Shown: positions 23,422-32,516, counted from the first letter of the stretch. The stretch: 64,000 nucleotides of DNA from JACKJA01 sp050297015 (GCA_050297015.1 JBNKRZ010000011.1:124001-188000); one strand, 5' to 3'. The notes: generated by a model from the sequence alone, not told the origin. Program-made: numbers and translations.

Positions 23422-25089
23422 GTCATACGCCTCTTCCATCGCATCAAGAACCAGACGCTCGACACCAAATTGGCGCGCCTTATCAAAGAATTTAGGCCGC
23501 AAGCCTGTTGAGCGTTGCCGTGTAATCAATTTGCCGTCTTCATCCTCACCTTCGATATCAAGGACAAAAAGATCCTGCATTGTCACGACTTCACCCTCCA
23601 TCCCGGTGATCTCAGTAACGTGCGTTGTTTTCCGCGAACCATCCCGCAGACGTTGCACCTGGATAATCACATTCACGGCGGATGCAATTTGCTCCCGCAC
23701 GGCAACGGTTGGCAAATTCAAATCTCCCATAGCAATCATGTTTTCCATACGGGAAATGGCTTCACGCGGATTGTTAGCGTGAACCGTCCCCATTGAGCCA
23801 TCATGACCGGTATTCATAGCCTGCAACAAATCAAAAGCCTCCGGTCCGCGCACCTCACCAACGATAATGCGTTCAGGCCGCATCCGCAGACAGTTTTTCA
23901 CCAAATCACGAATGGTAACTTCACCGACGCCCTCAAGGTTCGGCGGCCGCGATTCCAAACGCACCACGTGCGGCTGTTGCAATTGCAGCTCACAAGCATC
24001 CTCACAAGTAATAATACGCTCGCCAGAGTCGATATAGCGCGTCAAACAGTTAAGCATCGTGGTTTTACCGGACCCCGTACCGCCAGAGACCAGAACATTC
24101 ACCCGGCAACGCCCAATCGCCATAATCAACTTGGCACAGGAAGGACTCATAGAGCCAAAGTCCAAGAGCTTTTCAAGCGTCAGTTTGTCCTTGGTAAATT
24201 TACGAATAGTCATGCATGAGCCGTCAACGGCCAAGGGCGGAATAATCACGTTCACACGAGAACCGTCAGCCAAACGCGCATCACAAATCGGGGAGGATTC
24301 ATCGACACGCCGGCCAATCGCCCCGACAATCCGTTGACAAATTGTTGTTAAATGCTGGTTATCACGGAATTTAATGGACGCTCTTTCAATCTTCCCGCCC
24401 ACCTCGATATAGGTTGTATCCGGCCCGTTAATCATAATATCGGCGATATCATCACGCTCCAAAAGCGTTTCCAGCGGGCCATAGCCCAACATATCATTCC
24501 CGCACTCCTTGGCAATTTCTTCCAATTCTGCGGGGGTAATATCCAAATTACGAAAGCGAGCAATTTCTTCGACGGCTGATTGCACCTCTTCCCGCGCGGC
24601 CTGTGAATCCATGCGGGCCAGCGCTTTCAGATCAATCCCGTCACGCAGATCAAGCCAAATACGATTGCGCGCACGCTGAAGGCGCAAAGATGTAATCGAG
24701 TCCACTTCAGAGGCTTCTTCCTCCTCAGTAGAAGCATCCAGATCAGCAAACAATTCATCATCATCGGCTGGCTTTTTAGTTCGCGCCACCTTTTTAGCGG
24801 GCGTAGCCGTAAGCGGTTCGCTCTTTGGGGGAGCGGACGAAACGGAGTCCCCCCCCTCTTCTTCCACCAGAATGGAATCCTCAGGCCCCTCAAAATCCCC
24901 TTCTCCCCCTTGAGAAAGCGCTTTCAGCTGCGCCATTTGCTCTTCTGAAAGGGGGGCCGCCGGCGTTTCATCCCGACCTTCTTCCGAAGCATCCTGATTT
25001 TCACTGCCTGTTGCGGGCTTTTTATCGACAGACGCCGCTGCTTTTTTCTTTGCAGACGAGGTTCCAGACGATGTCTTTTTTCCAAACAT
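23419..25089 (-). CDS. cpaF: Tad pilus assembly ATPase CpaF (TadA)
   Basis: A 556-residue cytosolic secretion ATPase of the PilT/VirB11 superfamily that powers Tad pilus extension and retraction. The N-terminal 130 residues are a low-complexity acidic and Lys/Ala-rich region, longer than in many CpaF proteins. The ATPase core carries Walker A GGTGSGKTT (near 345), the Asp-box, Walker B-like RPERIIVGEVRG (near 410) and the His box GHDGSMGTVHANNP. A GGAGGAGG site precedes the ATG at 25089. Its stop codon lies inside the MITE-like element, so a few native C-terminal residues may have been lost or exchanged. Confidence 0.95.
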   Translation of the reverse strand: MFGKKTSSGTSSAKKKAAASVDKKPATGSENQDASEEGRDETPAAPLSEEQMAQLKALSQGGEGDFEGPEDSILVEEEGGDSVSSAPPKSEPLTATPAKKVARTKKPADDDELFADLDASTEEEEASEVDSITSLRLQRARNRIWLDLRDGIDLKALARMDSQAAREEVQSAVEEIARFRNLDITPAELEEIAKECGNDMLGYGPLETLLERDDIADIMINGPDTTYIEVGGKIERASIKFRDNQHLTTICQRIVGAIGRRVDESSPICDARLADGSRVNVIIPPLAVDGSCMTIRKFTKDKLTLEKLLDFGSMSPSCAKLIMAIGRCRVNVLVSGGTGSGKTTMLNCLTRYIDSGERIITCEDACELQLQQPHVVRLESRPPNLEGVGEVTIRDLVKNCLRMRPERIIVGEVRGPEAFDLLQAMNTGHDGSMGTVHANNPREAISRMENMIAMGDLNLPTVAVREQIASAVNVIIQVQRLRDGSRKTTHVTEITGMEGEVVTMQDLFVLDIEGEDEDGKLITRQRSTGLRPKFFDKARQFGVERLVLDAMEEAYD

Positions 25090-25104
25090 CCCGACCTCCT
25101 CCTT

Positions 25105-26355
25105 CTATGATTTGATTTTAAGCTTGTTCAAAACCTGTCCCAATACCCCCTTGCCACTTTCGGAAACCGCTTTTCCAGCGTTGGAATCAATTTTCAAAAG
25201 CGCCTGTAAAACCATCGCAACATCACTGGCAACGGTAGAACCGGTTTTTAAAGACGACAAACTCACACCTTCACTTTCGGCGTTCATAAATAAATCCGGA
25301 TCAAAAGCAATCTCGGCCAATAGTTTTTGATCTACGCCTTCTTCGATCTGAGCTTTAGAAACTTCGTGTTTGGAAGACAATCCCTTCATATTCAAAAGCA
25401 GAGAAATCGCATCAGCACTGCCGCCGCGTAAATCTTTAATCTCCTGCACCAGCGTCCGGGCCGCCCGCACTGACGTCAATGCCGGGGTTGTCACCATGAT
25501 AATCTTCTGCGCTTTATGTAACACCGCGCGCCGCAACGCCGCCGGAGAAGCTGATAAATCAACCACAAGGAACGGATACGTCACCATCATATGATCGAGC
25601 AGGGCCTCATAATGTTCGGCGCTCACCGGTTCATCCATCATCACATCACCGCCGGAACTCAAGACCGTCAATTTATCAGACACGCTATAAAGCATACGGG
25701 ACAGACTGTCTTCTTTACCTTCTGCGGCCGCGCGCCCTGCTTCAATCAATGTTGAAGCGGGTTCGAAATCAAGCCCGACATTAAGTGTCGAATAACCGCC
25801 CGCCGCATCCATCAAAAAGGTTTTTTGTTTCATTTCATCGGCCAACTGCCGCGCCAAAAGCTGAGAAACCGCTGTCGTCCCTACCCCCCCCTTGGCACCG
25901 ATCACAGCGATCAGACAACTATCGCTCGCACCGACCTGTTGCAAAAGCGTCTCACCGATATCACTGGCAAAGCTCTCTTTTTCAACCGGACGCACAAGAT
26001 AATCGCTAACCCCCATACCGATCATCTTGCGATACAAATTCACATCATTCACAGGGCCAATCACAATCGCGGAGGTCCCTTCCGCGCATTCCCCGCCCAG
26101 CGCCTCAAGACGCCCGATAAAATCACCGTCAATCGTATCCGTTTGCACAATCACCAAGTCCGGCGATTGCTCCGCACCATAGTGCGCCGTCGCGGCATCG
26201 ATGTCGCCTTCATAACAAGTCAGCTCAACACGGGCAAAGCGCCAATCATCGGCCAGAGACAAATAAACGTTCTTTGTCTCTTCATCCTTCGTAAACAGCG
26301 CTATCCGTGCCTCTGGCAACAAAACGGATATATATGACTTTTCGTCCTCACTCAT
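25105..26355 (-). CDS. cpaE: Tad pilus assembly protein CpaE (TadZ)
   Basis: A 416-residue protein with an N-terminal receiver-like domain (about 5-130) and a C-terminal MinD/ParA-like ATPase domain (about 140-370) with the deviant Walker A AKGGVGTTAVSQ. CpaE/TadZ places the pilus machinery, typically at a cell pole. The receiver-like part lacks an obvious phospho-Asp context, as is usual for this family. It lies 15 bases upstream of cpaF and after a 123-base gap containing a strong stem-loop behind cpaD. Confidence 0.9.
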   Translation of the reverse strand: MSEDEKSYISVLLPEARIALFTKDEETKNVYLSLADDWRFARVELTCYEGDIDAATAHYGAEQSPDLVIVQTDTIDGDFIGRLEALGGECAEGTSAIVIGPVNDVNLYRKMIGMGVSDYLVRPVEKESFASDIGETLLQQVGASDSCLIAVIGAKGGVGTTAVSQLLARQLADEMKQKTFLMDAAGGYSTLNVGLDFEPASTLIEAGRAAAEGKEDSLSRMLYSVSDKLTVLSSGGDVMMDEPVSAEHYEALLDHMMVTYPFLVVDLSASPAALRRAVLHKAQKIIMVTTPALTSVRAARTLVQEIKDLRGGSADAISLLLNMKGLSSKHEVSKAQIEEGVDQKLLAEIAFDPDLFMNAESEGVSLSSLKTGSTVASDVAMVLQALLKIDSNAGKAVSESGKGVLGQVLNKLKIKS

Positions 26356-26430
26356 TTCTTCTTCTTGTTTGATTATATTCTGTCACAGGTAAGAATCCTT
26401 AACCCCTATAATGCACCCAAAACATTACCA

Positions 26431-26466
26431 ATTTGTTTATAAGCGCCGCCTAAATTATAAACAAAT
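26431..26466. repeat. perfect 12-bp inverted repeat between cpaD and cpaE
   Basis: Arms ATTTGTTTATAA / TTATAAACAAAT flank a 12-base GC-rich loop, 12 bases past the cpaD stop. No T-tract follows on either strand, so a classical terminator is unlikely. It may be an RNA stem that stabilises or processes the cpa mRNA, or a protein-binding site. Confidence 0.6.
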
Positions 26467-26478
26467 ACCGCCCCCGGT

Positions 26479-27141
26479 TTAATTCGACACAGCAGACATC
26501 GTATTATCCAAGGCATCATTCGGAACGCCGGCGGCATAGTCTTCTGCCACATTCACACGGCGCCGCCCGGAAACCTCCGGCCGCGTATCATTTCCAGCCA
26601 AATCGCTGGGACGGTAGATTTGACGGGCCAATAGCATCTGCGTGCTACAGCCGTAATTATACTCATCATTAATCACTGTTGGCTTACCTTCGATTCCCGC
26701 CATCAATTCACAGCCCTCCGGCGCATGAGCCGTTGTCGTATCATAGGCCAGAGAAATCATCATATCCTCCCCCAGACCATGTACAGGAACCAGAGATGTT
26801 TCTACATTTAATACCCCGGCATTACGCAAGCCTTCACCAATACGCGCCGCTTCATCCGCGGCTGCCATCGCCGTATTTTTCCGCGCTTTCGGATCGTAAT
26901 TCACAGCCACCTTCACCGGGCCATTACCAAAGCGGTTATAATCATCACGAATGGCCGCCATTTTAGATGCCGTCAATGCACCACGCTCATAAAGCGTCTC
27001 ACTAGCGCCTTGCTGAAGCTGAATGCGTTCAGAAACCAATTGCGTCTTCGTATCCAAAGAGCAAGCCGAAAGCCCCGGCACCGTAATCAAAGCCACCACA
27101 GCGACCTTCAAAATATTTTTTCTCGACAAACAAGCTGGCAT
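26479..27141 (-). CDS. cpaD: Tad pilus lipoprotein CpaD
   Basis: A 220-residue outer-membrane-associated lipoprotein with a clear lipobox (PGLSAC, Cys27). The body has the CpaD-family features NRFGNGPVKVAVNYDP and the C-terminal NYGCSTQMLLARQIYRPSDL. CpaD is thought to assist the secretin CpaC, which it follows by 25 bases. CpaD is characteristic of alphaproteobacterial Tad loci. Confidence 0.9.
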   Translation of the reverse strand: MPACLSRKNILKVAVVALITVPGLSACSLDTKTQLVSERIQLQQGASETLYERGALTASKMAAIRDDYNRFGNGPVKVAVNYDPKARKNTAMAAADEAARIGEGLRNAGVLNVETSLVPVHGLGEDMMISLAYDTTTAHAPEGCELMAGIEGKPTVINDEYNYGCSTQMLLARQIYRPSDLAGNDTRPEVSGRRRVNVAEDYAAGVPNDALDNTMSAVSN

Positions 27142-27166
27142 CTAACAGCCCTCCTCTTTTCTTGTC

Positions 27167-28615
27167 TTAATCAATCAAATAGCCATAAACCTCGTCGTCA
27201 TCAAACAAGGTTGCCGGTAAATTCAAATTGGCGTAAGTCGCACGAATATTTTCCGAAAACGCCCGCGCCAATGGATTTCTACGCACCGGCGCTTCTTTAA
27301 CTTCCGCCATCGTTTTATCCGCATAGGGACGAACCAGATAAGGCGTTACAATAACAACCACTTCAGATTCCTCGCGCTGAAAACTCTCCGAGGAAATCAA
27401 ATCGCCGATAACCGGCAAGTTTTTAACGCCCGGCAAATCCGACATGCTCTTGGTTACATCTGACTTCAAAAGTCCGGCGATCATGAGACTGCCGCCGCTG
27501 GCCATTTCAACCGTCGTATCCGCGCGGCGCACCGAAAATCCGGGAACGCTGATTGATGAAAGGCTCAAGCTATTCTGGTTGGAAATTGCCGAGACTTCCG
27601 TTTCCAATTTAAGGCTAATCAAATCATTGGAAAGAACCACCGGACGGAAATTCAAAGAAACTCCAAACGGATGATATTCGATCAAAATGTTACCGTCACG
27701 GTCGCGGCCAACCGGCACAGGAAACTCACCCCCCGCCAAAAAGCCCGCTTGCTCCCCGGACAGAGCCGTTAAATTCGGTTCCGCCAACGTATTAATCAAA
27801 CCGTCCTCTTCCAACGCGCGCACAATTAATTGCACAGGGCCGAAACGGTCGCCCGCCCGGTCATAAATCAAACCGGCAACCCCCATCGGATCCGTCGTCA
27901 AAGAAGCCGCCGTTTTTGTTGCAAAGCTTGCAAGCAAATGTCCCGTCGTATCATCGTAATTCGGCTCCACACCCAGCTCACGCAAGACATCGCGGGACGC
28001 CTCAACAATTTTAACCTTCAGCATCACTTGCTGTTCGCCGGCAACACGGAGCATATTAAGCACAATCTGGTCGACTTCACCGTCAATCCCCTGCACATCA
28101 CTAACGTAATGGCCGACCATTTGCATAATTTCCTCGGCCACACCGGGAGTCGAAACATTTCCCGTCAAAACCATCTGGCTCGCCATAGTTTTGATTTTAA
28201 CATTTTCATTGGGGAACATTTCATCAATCAAATTCTGAATCACAACATCATCAAACTTCACATGAACATTCAGCCGTTTAATGATATTTCCTTCCGCATC
28301 CACAGCAATCAGGTTCGTGCTGCCCAAAGCCGTACCGACGAGATACAAGCGGTTGGATTGCAAAGCCATTACATCCACGATAGAGGGGTCCGCCACCATG
28401 ATATCGGCAATATCGCCATCGACATCGACGATTTCCGCCATGCCTTGCGTCAAAATAAGCGTCGGATCTTCCTTTTGTTTATGCGCGGCAACCAAATCGC
28501 CCTTGGCCGCAAAGGCCTGACGCTCCGCCAAGCCTGCACCAAAGCACATAACCGCCACAATAAGAACGGCTATAACACCTGCCCGCAACCGGGATATTTT
28601 TATGGATTTCATCAT
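27167..28615 (-). CDS. cpaC: Tad pilus outer-membrane secretin CpaC (RcpA)
   Basis: A 482-residue secretin forming the outer-membrane channel for the Flp pilus. It has a signal peptide (RLRAGVIAVLIVAVMCFGAG, cleavage near AFA), the N-terminal pilus-formation domain (QGMAEIVDVDGDIADIMVADPS), a BON-like region and the secretin domain with GGEFPVPVG and PGVKNLPVIGDLISS. I chose the ATG at 28615 (or 28612), which has GGTGA just upstream; a longer open frame of 20 codons lacks a ribosome site and would spoil the signal peptide. The neighbours cpaB and cpaD are on the same strand. Confidence 0.93.
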   Translation of the reverse strand: MMKSIKISRLRAGVIAVLIVAVMCFGAGLAERQAFAAKGDLVAAHKQKEDPTLILTQGMAEIVDVDGDIADIMVADPSIVDVMALQSNRLYLVGTALGSTNLIAVDAEGNIIKRLNVHVKFDDVVIQNLIDEMFPNENVKIKTMASQMVLTGNVSTPGVAEEIMQMVGHYVSDVQGIDGEVDQIVLNMLRVAGEQQVMLKVKIVEASRDVLRELGVEPNYDDTTGHLLASFATKTAASLTTDPMGVAGLIYDRAGDRFGPVQLIVRALEEDGLINTLAEPNLTALSGEQAGFLAGGEFPVPVGRDRDGNILIEYHPFGVSLNFRPVVLSNDLISLKLETEVSAISNQNSLSLSSISVPGFSVRRADTTVEMASGGSLMIAGLLKSDVTKSMSDLPGVKNLPVIGDLISSESFQREESEVVVIVTPYLVRPYADKTMAEVKEAPVRRNPLARAFSENIRATYANLNLPATLFDDDEVYGYLID

Positions 28616-28677
28616 ATTTTCACCATCTTTCGAGCGCTTGTTAAACTTTGCAAACGAACAACAACCCTTCCCCACTT

Positions 28678-29580
28678 CTAATGACCGACAGCTAATTCCT
28701 GAACGGAATTGCCGTTGTAAATTCTCACAATATTCCTATCCGCACCCGAGGCTTTTTTCGCCCGCGCGATCTCAGCTTTCACCTCATCGTCAACGCGGGA
28801 AAGGCGCGCATCCGTACTCACCGAAGAAACCCCATCGGGAAGCACGCTTTTATCACCCAGTTTACGCAACGACAGACTAATCGAGCCCATAGCTTCCGCC
28901 AGTGCCAAAGCCTCTGCCCCCTTACGGTCGACCTCCAGCGTTACGGTTTTACCGATTTTGCTTTTCTTATCTTCGTCGTAAGTAATGGCCTGATCGACCG
29001 CCATCACTTTGACATCTTCCAAAATCGTTTCCGTCGCCAGTTTTGCCAAATTGCTTCTAATTGTTTCGGTCACAATGGCGCTGTCATCTTCCGAACGGAT
29101 AGACGTTTTGTAGGTCAGCAACACGTCAACATGGTCGCCGGGACGCACAAACCCCCCGGCACTAGAGACGGCTTTAATACTAACAGCGACGGCCCGCATA
29201 CCTTCATCAAGCGTCGCCGCCAAAAAGTTACCTTCAGCCTCCGCTACCAAAGCCGTTTTTGTAACGGGTTCGCCCTCGGCAAGGTTACGGCGCAAACGTC
29301 CGGAGGCGGCATCGGCAGCCTTCTTATCGCCTTCCTTTACAATCGCGCCCGGAAAGACAGAGTCCTTAGGCCAGGACTGCCACGCCACATTATTAGATGT
29401 AATCTCAGACCCCACATCCAGATTCTTGGTCGCCACGACAATCTGAACCTGTGCGACACTCTTGGCTTTCTCTGCCGGGGCTTCTTTCTTGCCACCACTC
29501 AAGCTCGCCTGCACAAGCACAGCGACCAAGATGGCAATCAACATCCCGCCGACCAGAACAATCACAACATTCCTATTCAT
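28678..29580 (-). CDS. cpaB: Tad pilus assembly protein CpaB (RcpC)
   Basis: A 300-residue periplasmic protein anchored by one N-terminal membrane segment (residues 4-27). It contains the SAF/CpaB domain (IVVATKNLDVGSEIT, about 45-110) followed by the RcpC region (MRAVAVSIKAVSSAGGFVRPGDHVDVLLTY). It works with the CpaC secretin. The ATG at 29580 has an AAGGAG site. It lies 62 bases upstream of cpaC. Confidence 0.93.
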   Translation of the reverse strand: MNRNVVIVLVGGMLIAILVAVLVQASLSGGKKEAPAEKAKSVAQVQIVVATKNLDVGSEITSNNVAWQSWPKDSVFPGAIVKEGDKKAADAASGRLRRNLAEGEPVTKTALVAEAEGNFLAATLDEGMRAVAVSIKAVSSAGGFVRPGDHVDVLLTYKTSIRSEDDSAIVTETIRSNLAKLATETILEDVKVMAVDQAITYDEDKKSKIGKTVTLEVDRKGAEALALAEAMGSISLSLRKLGDKSVLPDGVSSVSTDARLSRVDDEVKAEIARAKKASGADRNIVRIYNGNSVQELAVGH

Positions 29581-29698
29581 TTAATTTCACTCCTTGAAAT
29601 CAGAGCCGTAACAACGCACCGGAAAGGCGCAAAGAAGAGAGATAGAGAATAAACTTCTCCACAAGAATACACACAATCTTATCCACATAATAGCAGAT

Positions 29699-30259
29699 TT
29701 ATGGCGTTTGTGTTGTAAAAAACTGCATTAAATTTTCGGGCGATACAAAATCGAGCAGAAAAAAACTTAAAAGCGCGCCGCCAGCTATGGGAATACCATA
29801 GGGCACTTTGCTTTCACCATCCTGCACACGGGCGATCCAGCTTCCCTCCGCGGGAGACTTGATGGGTTTCCATTGACGAAGCACCAACGCAGCAAGCCCC
29901 AATACCCCTCCCAGAAAGGCCGTATAGAAAATAAAAATCGGCAACCCCTTTAAGCCAAACCACAGGGCATAAGCACTCAGCAGCTTAGCATCACCACCCC
30001 CTAAAGTCCGCAGCGCAAACATTATAAAGGTAGCAACAAACATCACAGCCAATGCAATCAAGTGCGACTGCCAGAAAAAGAATATGCCTGCACCCGCAAA
30101 ATGATCGGCGGCAAAGGCCGGGATAAAAGCCAGAACGATAAACACTGAATATATGTTGGGGATCGTCATACCCTTAAAGTCAGACCAGCCCGCCAACGCC
30201 CCGATCCCCACGGCGCTGAGTACAGCGAATAAAAAGATAATCAAAAACAGCATGGTCAT
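29699..30259 (-). CDS. cpaA: Flp prepilin peptidase CpaA (TadV)
   Basis: A 186-residue A24-family aspartic peptidase of the inner membrane that removes the leader of Flp pilin and of the TadE/F pseudopilins. Both catalytic motifs are visible: GWSDFKGMTIPN near residue 25 and GGGDAKLLSAYALW near 90. About six membrane segments are predicted. I place the start at the ATG at 30259, with a second ATG at 30253; the open frame extends 25 codons further but runs into the flp terminator hairpin. No good ribosome site is visible. Confidence 0.9.
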   Translation of the reverse strand: MTMLFLIIFLFAVLSAVGIGALAGWSDFKGMTIPNIYSVFIVLAFIPAFAADHFAGAGIFFFWQSHLIALAVMFVATFIMFALRTLGGGDAKLLSAYALWFGLKGLPIFIFYTAFLGGVLGLAALVLRQWKPIKSPAEGSWIARVQDGESKVPYGIPIAGGALLSFFLLDFVSPENLMQFFTTQTP

Positions 30260-30300
30260 CACAAAAAAGAAAAAACGATAAGGCTTGGGGACCAGCCCCC

Positions 30301-30347
30301 AGAGAAAAAGCCCCGCCCTGTAGCATTCATACAAAGAGCGGGGCTTT
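30301..30347 (-). terminator. intrinsic terminator between flp and cpaA
   Basis: A perfect 10-bp stem AAAGCCCCGC / GCGGGGCTTT with a 21-base loop lies 29 bases past the flp stop and is followed on the minus strand by a T-rich run. It probably stops most transcription after flp, so the abundant pilin is made in excess over the machinery; partial read-through would feed cpaA onward. Confidence 0.85.
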
Positions 30348-30375
30348 CGTTGTTTAAATCATGAATTCGTCAAGC

Positions 30376-30579
30376 TTACGGAGCCGTTTCAACACCGGCA
30401 GCTACAGAACTCATCGCGGAACCGATCGTCGTAAAGACGGTTTCCAAATCATCACCGAATGCGAAAACAGCCGCAACAATAGCCAGGGAAATCCCACCGG
30501 CAATCAGACCATATTCAATGGCGGTCGCGCCGTCTTCGGACATTACATAGGCTTGTACTTTTGCAATAAGCTTCTTCAT
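30376..30579 (-). CDS. flp: major Flp pilin subunit
   Basis: A 67-residue Flp/Fap pilin. The leader MKKLIAKVQAYVMSEDG precedes the processing site, with mature start ATAIEYGLIAGGISLAIVAAV carrying the conserved Glu-Tyr pair. The ATG at 30579 has an AAGGAGA site 6 bases upstream. It is preceded by a 365-base leader region with a CtrA-type box and followed by a strong terminator, consistent with a separately regulated, highly expressed structural subunit. Confidence 0.95.
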   Translation of the reverse strand: MKKLIAKVQAYVMSEDGATAIEYGLIAGGISLAIVAAVFAFGDDLETVFTTIGSAMSSVAAGVETAP

Positions 30580-30695
30580 AGAGAGTCTCCTTCGTTTGGT
30601 TTTCTTAGCAAGTTAAATGGTTGTTTTTTTGAGAACACTCCTCTCCCCAAAGAGAAGTTTCCAACCGTTATAACTACAGAATATACCCTATTTTT

Positions 30696-30710
30696 TTAAC
30701 AAGCGGTTAA
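30696..30710. promoter_or_regulatory. CtrA-type box TTAA-N7-TTAA upstream of flp
   Basis: TTAACAAGCGGTTAA matches the full CtrA consensus TTAA-N7-TTAA with no mismatch, 117 bases upstream of the flp start. CtrA controls pilA and cpa genes in Caulobacter. I found no other exact match on partial scanning of intergenic regions. Confidence 0.65.
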
Positions 30711-30773
30711 TTTTTTTCATTTTCCGTAATAAAAACAAGAAAATCTCATTTTATTACTGTATAAAATATTTGT

Positions 30774-30785
30774 ATAAAATTTTAT
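30774..30785. repeat. 12-bp palindrome ATAAAATTTTAT, copy 3
   Basis: Identical to the copies at 4151 and 11975, here 195 bases upstream of the main flp start. Its presence near both flp genes is the only hint of function. Confidence 0.4.
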
Positions 30786-30874
30786 CTTTATAGAAATAAA
30801 TCATTTATATGCAAAATATACACAGATAATACTTAATATATCAAGAAAAAATAAAGTATAAAGATTGTGTCAAA

Positions 30875-30913
30875 AATAAGGCGCGTCCTCTTTACTGGAA
30901 AACACGCCTTATT
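30875..30913 (-). terminator. terminator after TadG-like gene
   Basis: Arms AATAAGGCGCGT / ACACGCCTTATT pair with one G-T type mismatch around a 15-base loop, 32 bases past the stop of the VWA protein gene, and a TTTTT run follows on the minus strand. It separates the tadE-tadG unit from flp. Confidence 0.75.
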
Positions 30914-30944
30914 TATTTCAACCTATCATATATGGATTAATCAC

Positions 30945-32516
30945 CTAACTCTTAATATGCAGGTTTGCCAATTCGCGGCTGATCGTTTCAAACACCTCAA
31001 TCAGCTCATCTTGCGACGGGGCATCATAATATTGCGCCGGAGAGGTCGCACAATCCTCGTAATACTGTTTAGTACTACTGCTGATGCTAGAGGTAAACGT
31101 AACCGTGTAAATCGTCACACCTTGTGCCTTCAACGCCTCACAGGTTTCGGCAAAGCGCTCATTCAGATCACTCACATTCACGTTGTGTTTATTGGTCGCC
31201 CAATAGGTGGAATAGGTGCTTTCCATCGTATTGTTACCGTCCGTCATCATAATAATCGCTTTACGCCACTCATTATCATCCCATTCCGAACCTTCGCTAA
31301 ACGGCGGCTCCGGCGACAACAAACGGTACCCCCAAGCCATACCGATATTTCCGTACGTATAGCCATGCGCTTTCATGTCAGCGATCCCGTCATACAGCGT
31401 TTGTTCGTCACTGGTTAAAGGCTGAATGTAGGCATAAGGACAGTTGTTATTCGTCCCGCCGCTGGAATCCGATTTCCAGCAAAAGCAATAATCCGAATTA
31501 CAGCGCCCGTAAGACCCCGTGCAATCGCTACAGCGGGAATTGCTATAACCGCCATACCAGCTGCATTTTTGCCCATTGGAAATCACCCGGCCATAGGAAT
31601 AAACATCCCACGGCCCACTGTAATCGTCATAGACATCATAATCATACGGATCGTTACTGCCGCTCGCCGGGTTCCAGCCATGACCGTCCAGATTGGTATC
31701 CGCCGCTTCCCATAGCTGGCCGCGGGAATTCGCCACATAAGTCGCCCCGCTTTCATAACCGGTGTCTTTGTGCTCAACAACGCAGCCATACCAATTACTG
31801 CTGGTTTTATCAGTTGTGTAGCTCATATCATCGGGCAGGTTAACAAAAACATATCCATCGCCATACGCCGTCCCATCGGGGTTAAGCCCCAAGCCATAGC
31901 GCCCGACACGCACGCTACTGGAATAAGGCACCAGACCAATTTTGATGTAAGAAGGATCGGACGTGCTCTCAAACAATATCCGCACAAAGCTTTCCGACGC
32001 ATCACGTAAAGCCTGAATATTGTTATTACTGCTCATCGAGCCGGTGTTATCAAGAACCAGCGCCACCTCCAGCCCGCTCACTTCACGCTGAACAGTGGTC
32101 TCACGATAGACAGTAATCTGGTCCACACCCAAAATCTTCATAAAAGACGTATCAAAATCGGCATAAGCGGAGACGGTCACTTCGTCGCCATTTACACTCA
32201 CGTTCAAATCATAAGTCTCTCCGATTTTTTCAGCCGGATAATTAACATCGAAAAATTCTTCCACACGCGCTGTAATAGCCGTCTCTTCCGTTTCCGAAGC
32301 GGTCGCCGCCAACGCCGCCGCATCTATCGCGCCCCCCAGCCGTTCACGAACAAGGTGAGCCTGCGCCAAGTCCAAAGACATCCCCACAGAGCCAATCACA
32401 ACGGGCAACATGACGGCAAAAGCGATAGCGATGCTCCCCGCCCGCGCGCCACAATAGAAAGGTGCGGCTTTCTTAAGCCATCCTGCAAGACTCTTCATAT
32501 TTAACATCCCCGACAT
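30945..32516 (-). CDS. tadG: TadG-like von Willebrand A domain protein with Cys-rich insert
   Basis: A 523-residue protein with a TadE/G-type N-terminal membrane anchor (GSIAIAFAVMLPVVIGSVGMSLDLA) and a C-terminal VWA domain. The metal-dependent adhesion motif DNTGSMS is near residue 160, and the strand IIMMTDGNNTMES is near 425. A roughly 130-residue insert between them is rich in Tyr, Asp, Gly and Ser and contains a tight cluster of nine cysteines. TadG proteins are thought to help anchor or tip the Tad pilus. I chose the ATG at 32516 for its AAAGGGGG site; an in-frame TTG lies 2 codons upstream. It follows the TadE-like gene by 18 bases. Confidence 0.85.
   Translation of the reverse strand: MSGMLNMKSLAGWLKKAAPFYCGARAGSIAIAFAVMLPVVIGSVGMSLDLAQAHLVRERLGGAIDAAALAATASETEETAITARVEEFFDVNYPAEKIGETYDLNVSVNGDEVTVSAYADFDTSFMKILGVDQITVYRETTVQREVSGLEVALVLDNTGSMSSNNNIQALRDASESFVRILFESTSDPSYIKIGLVPYSSSVRVGRYGLGLNPDGTAYGDGYVFVNLPDDMSYTTDKTSSNWYGCVVEHKDTGYESGATYVANSRGQLWEAADTNLDGHGWNPASGSNDPYDYDVYDDYSGPWDVYSYGRVISNGQKCSWYGGYSNSRCSDCTGSYGRCNSDYCFCWKSDSSGGTNNNCPYAYIQPLTSDEQTLYDGIADMKAHGYTYGNIGMAWGYRLLSPEPPFSEGSEWDDNEWRKAIIMMTDGNNTMESTYSTYWATNKHNVNVSDLNERFAETCEALKAQGVTIYTVTFTSSISSSTKQYYEDCATSPAQYYDAPSQDELIEVFETISRELANLHIKS

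Larger units (their letters stand above)
30580..30944 (-). promoter_or_regulatory. flp promoter region (365 bases, very AT-rich)
   Basis: No gene lies here. In minus-strand order it holds the TadG-like gene's terminator (30875-30913), an AT-rich tract with the palindrome ATAAAATTTTAT (30774-30785), the CtrA-type box (30696-30710), a TATATT hexamer at about 30682-30687 that could be the -10 element, and the flp ribosome site. A transcript from there would have a leader of roughly 95 bases. Confidence 0.6.
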
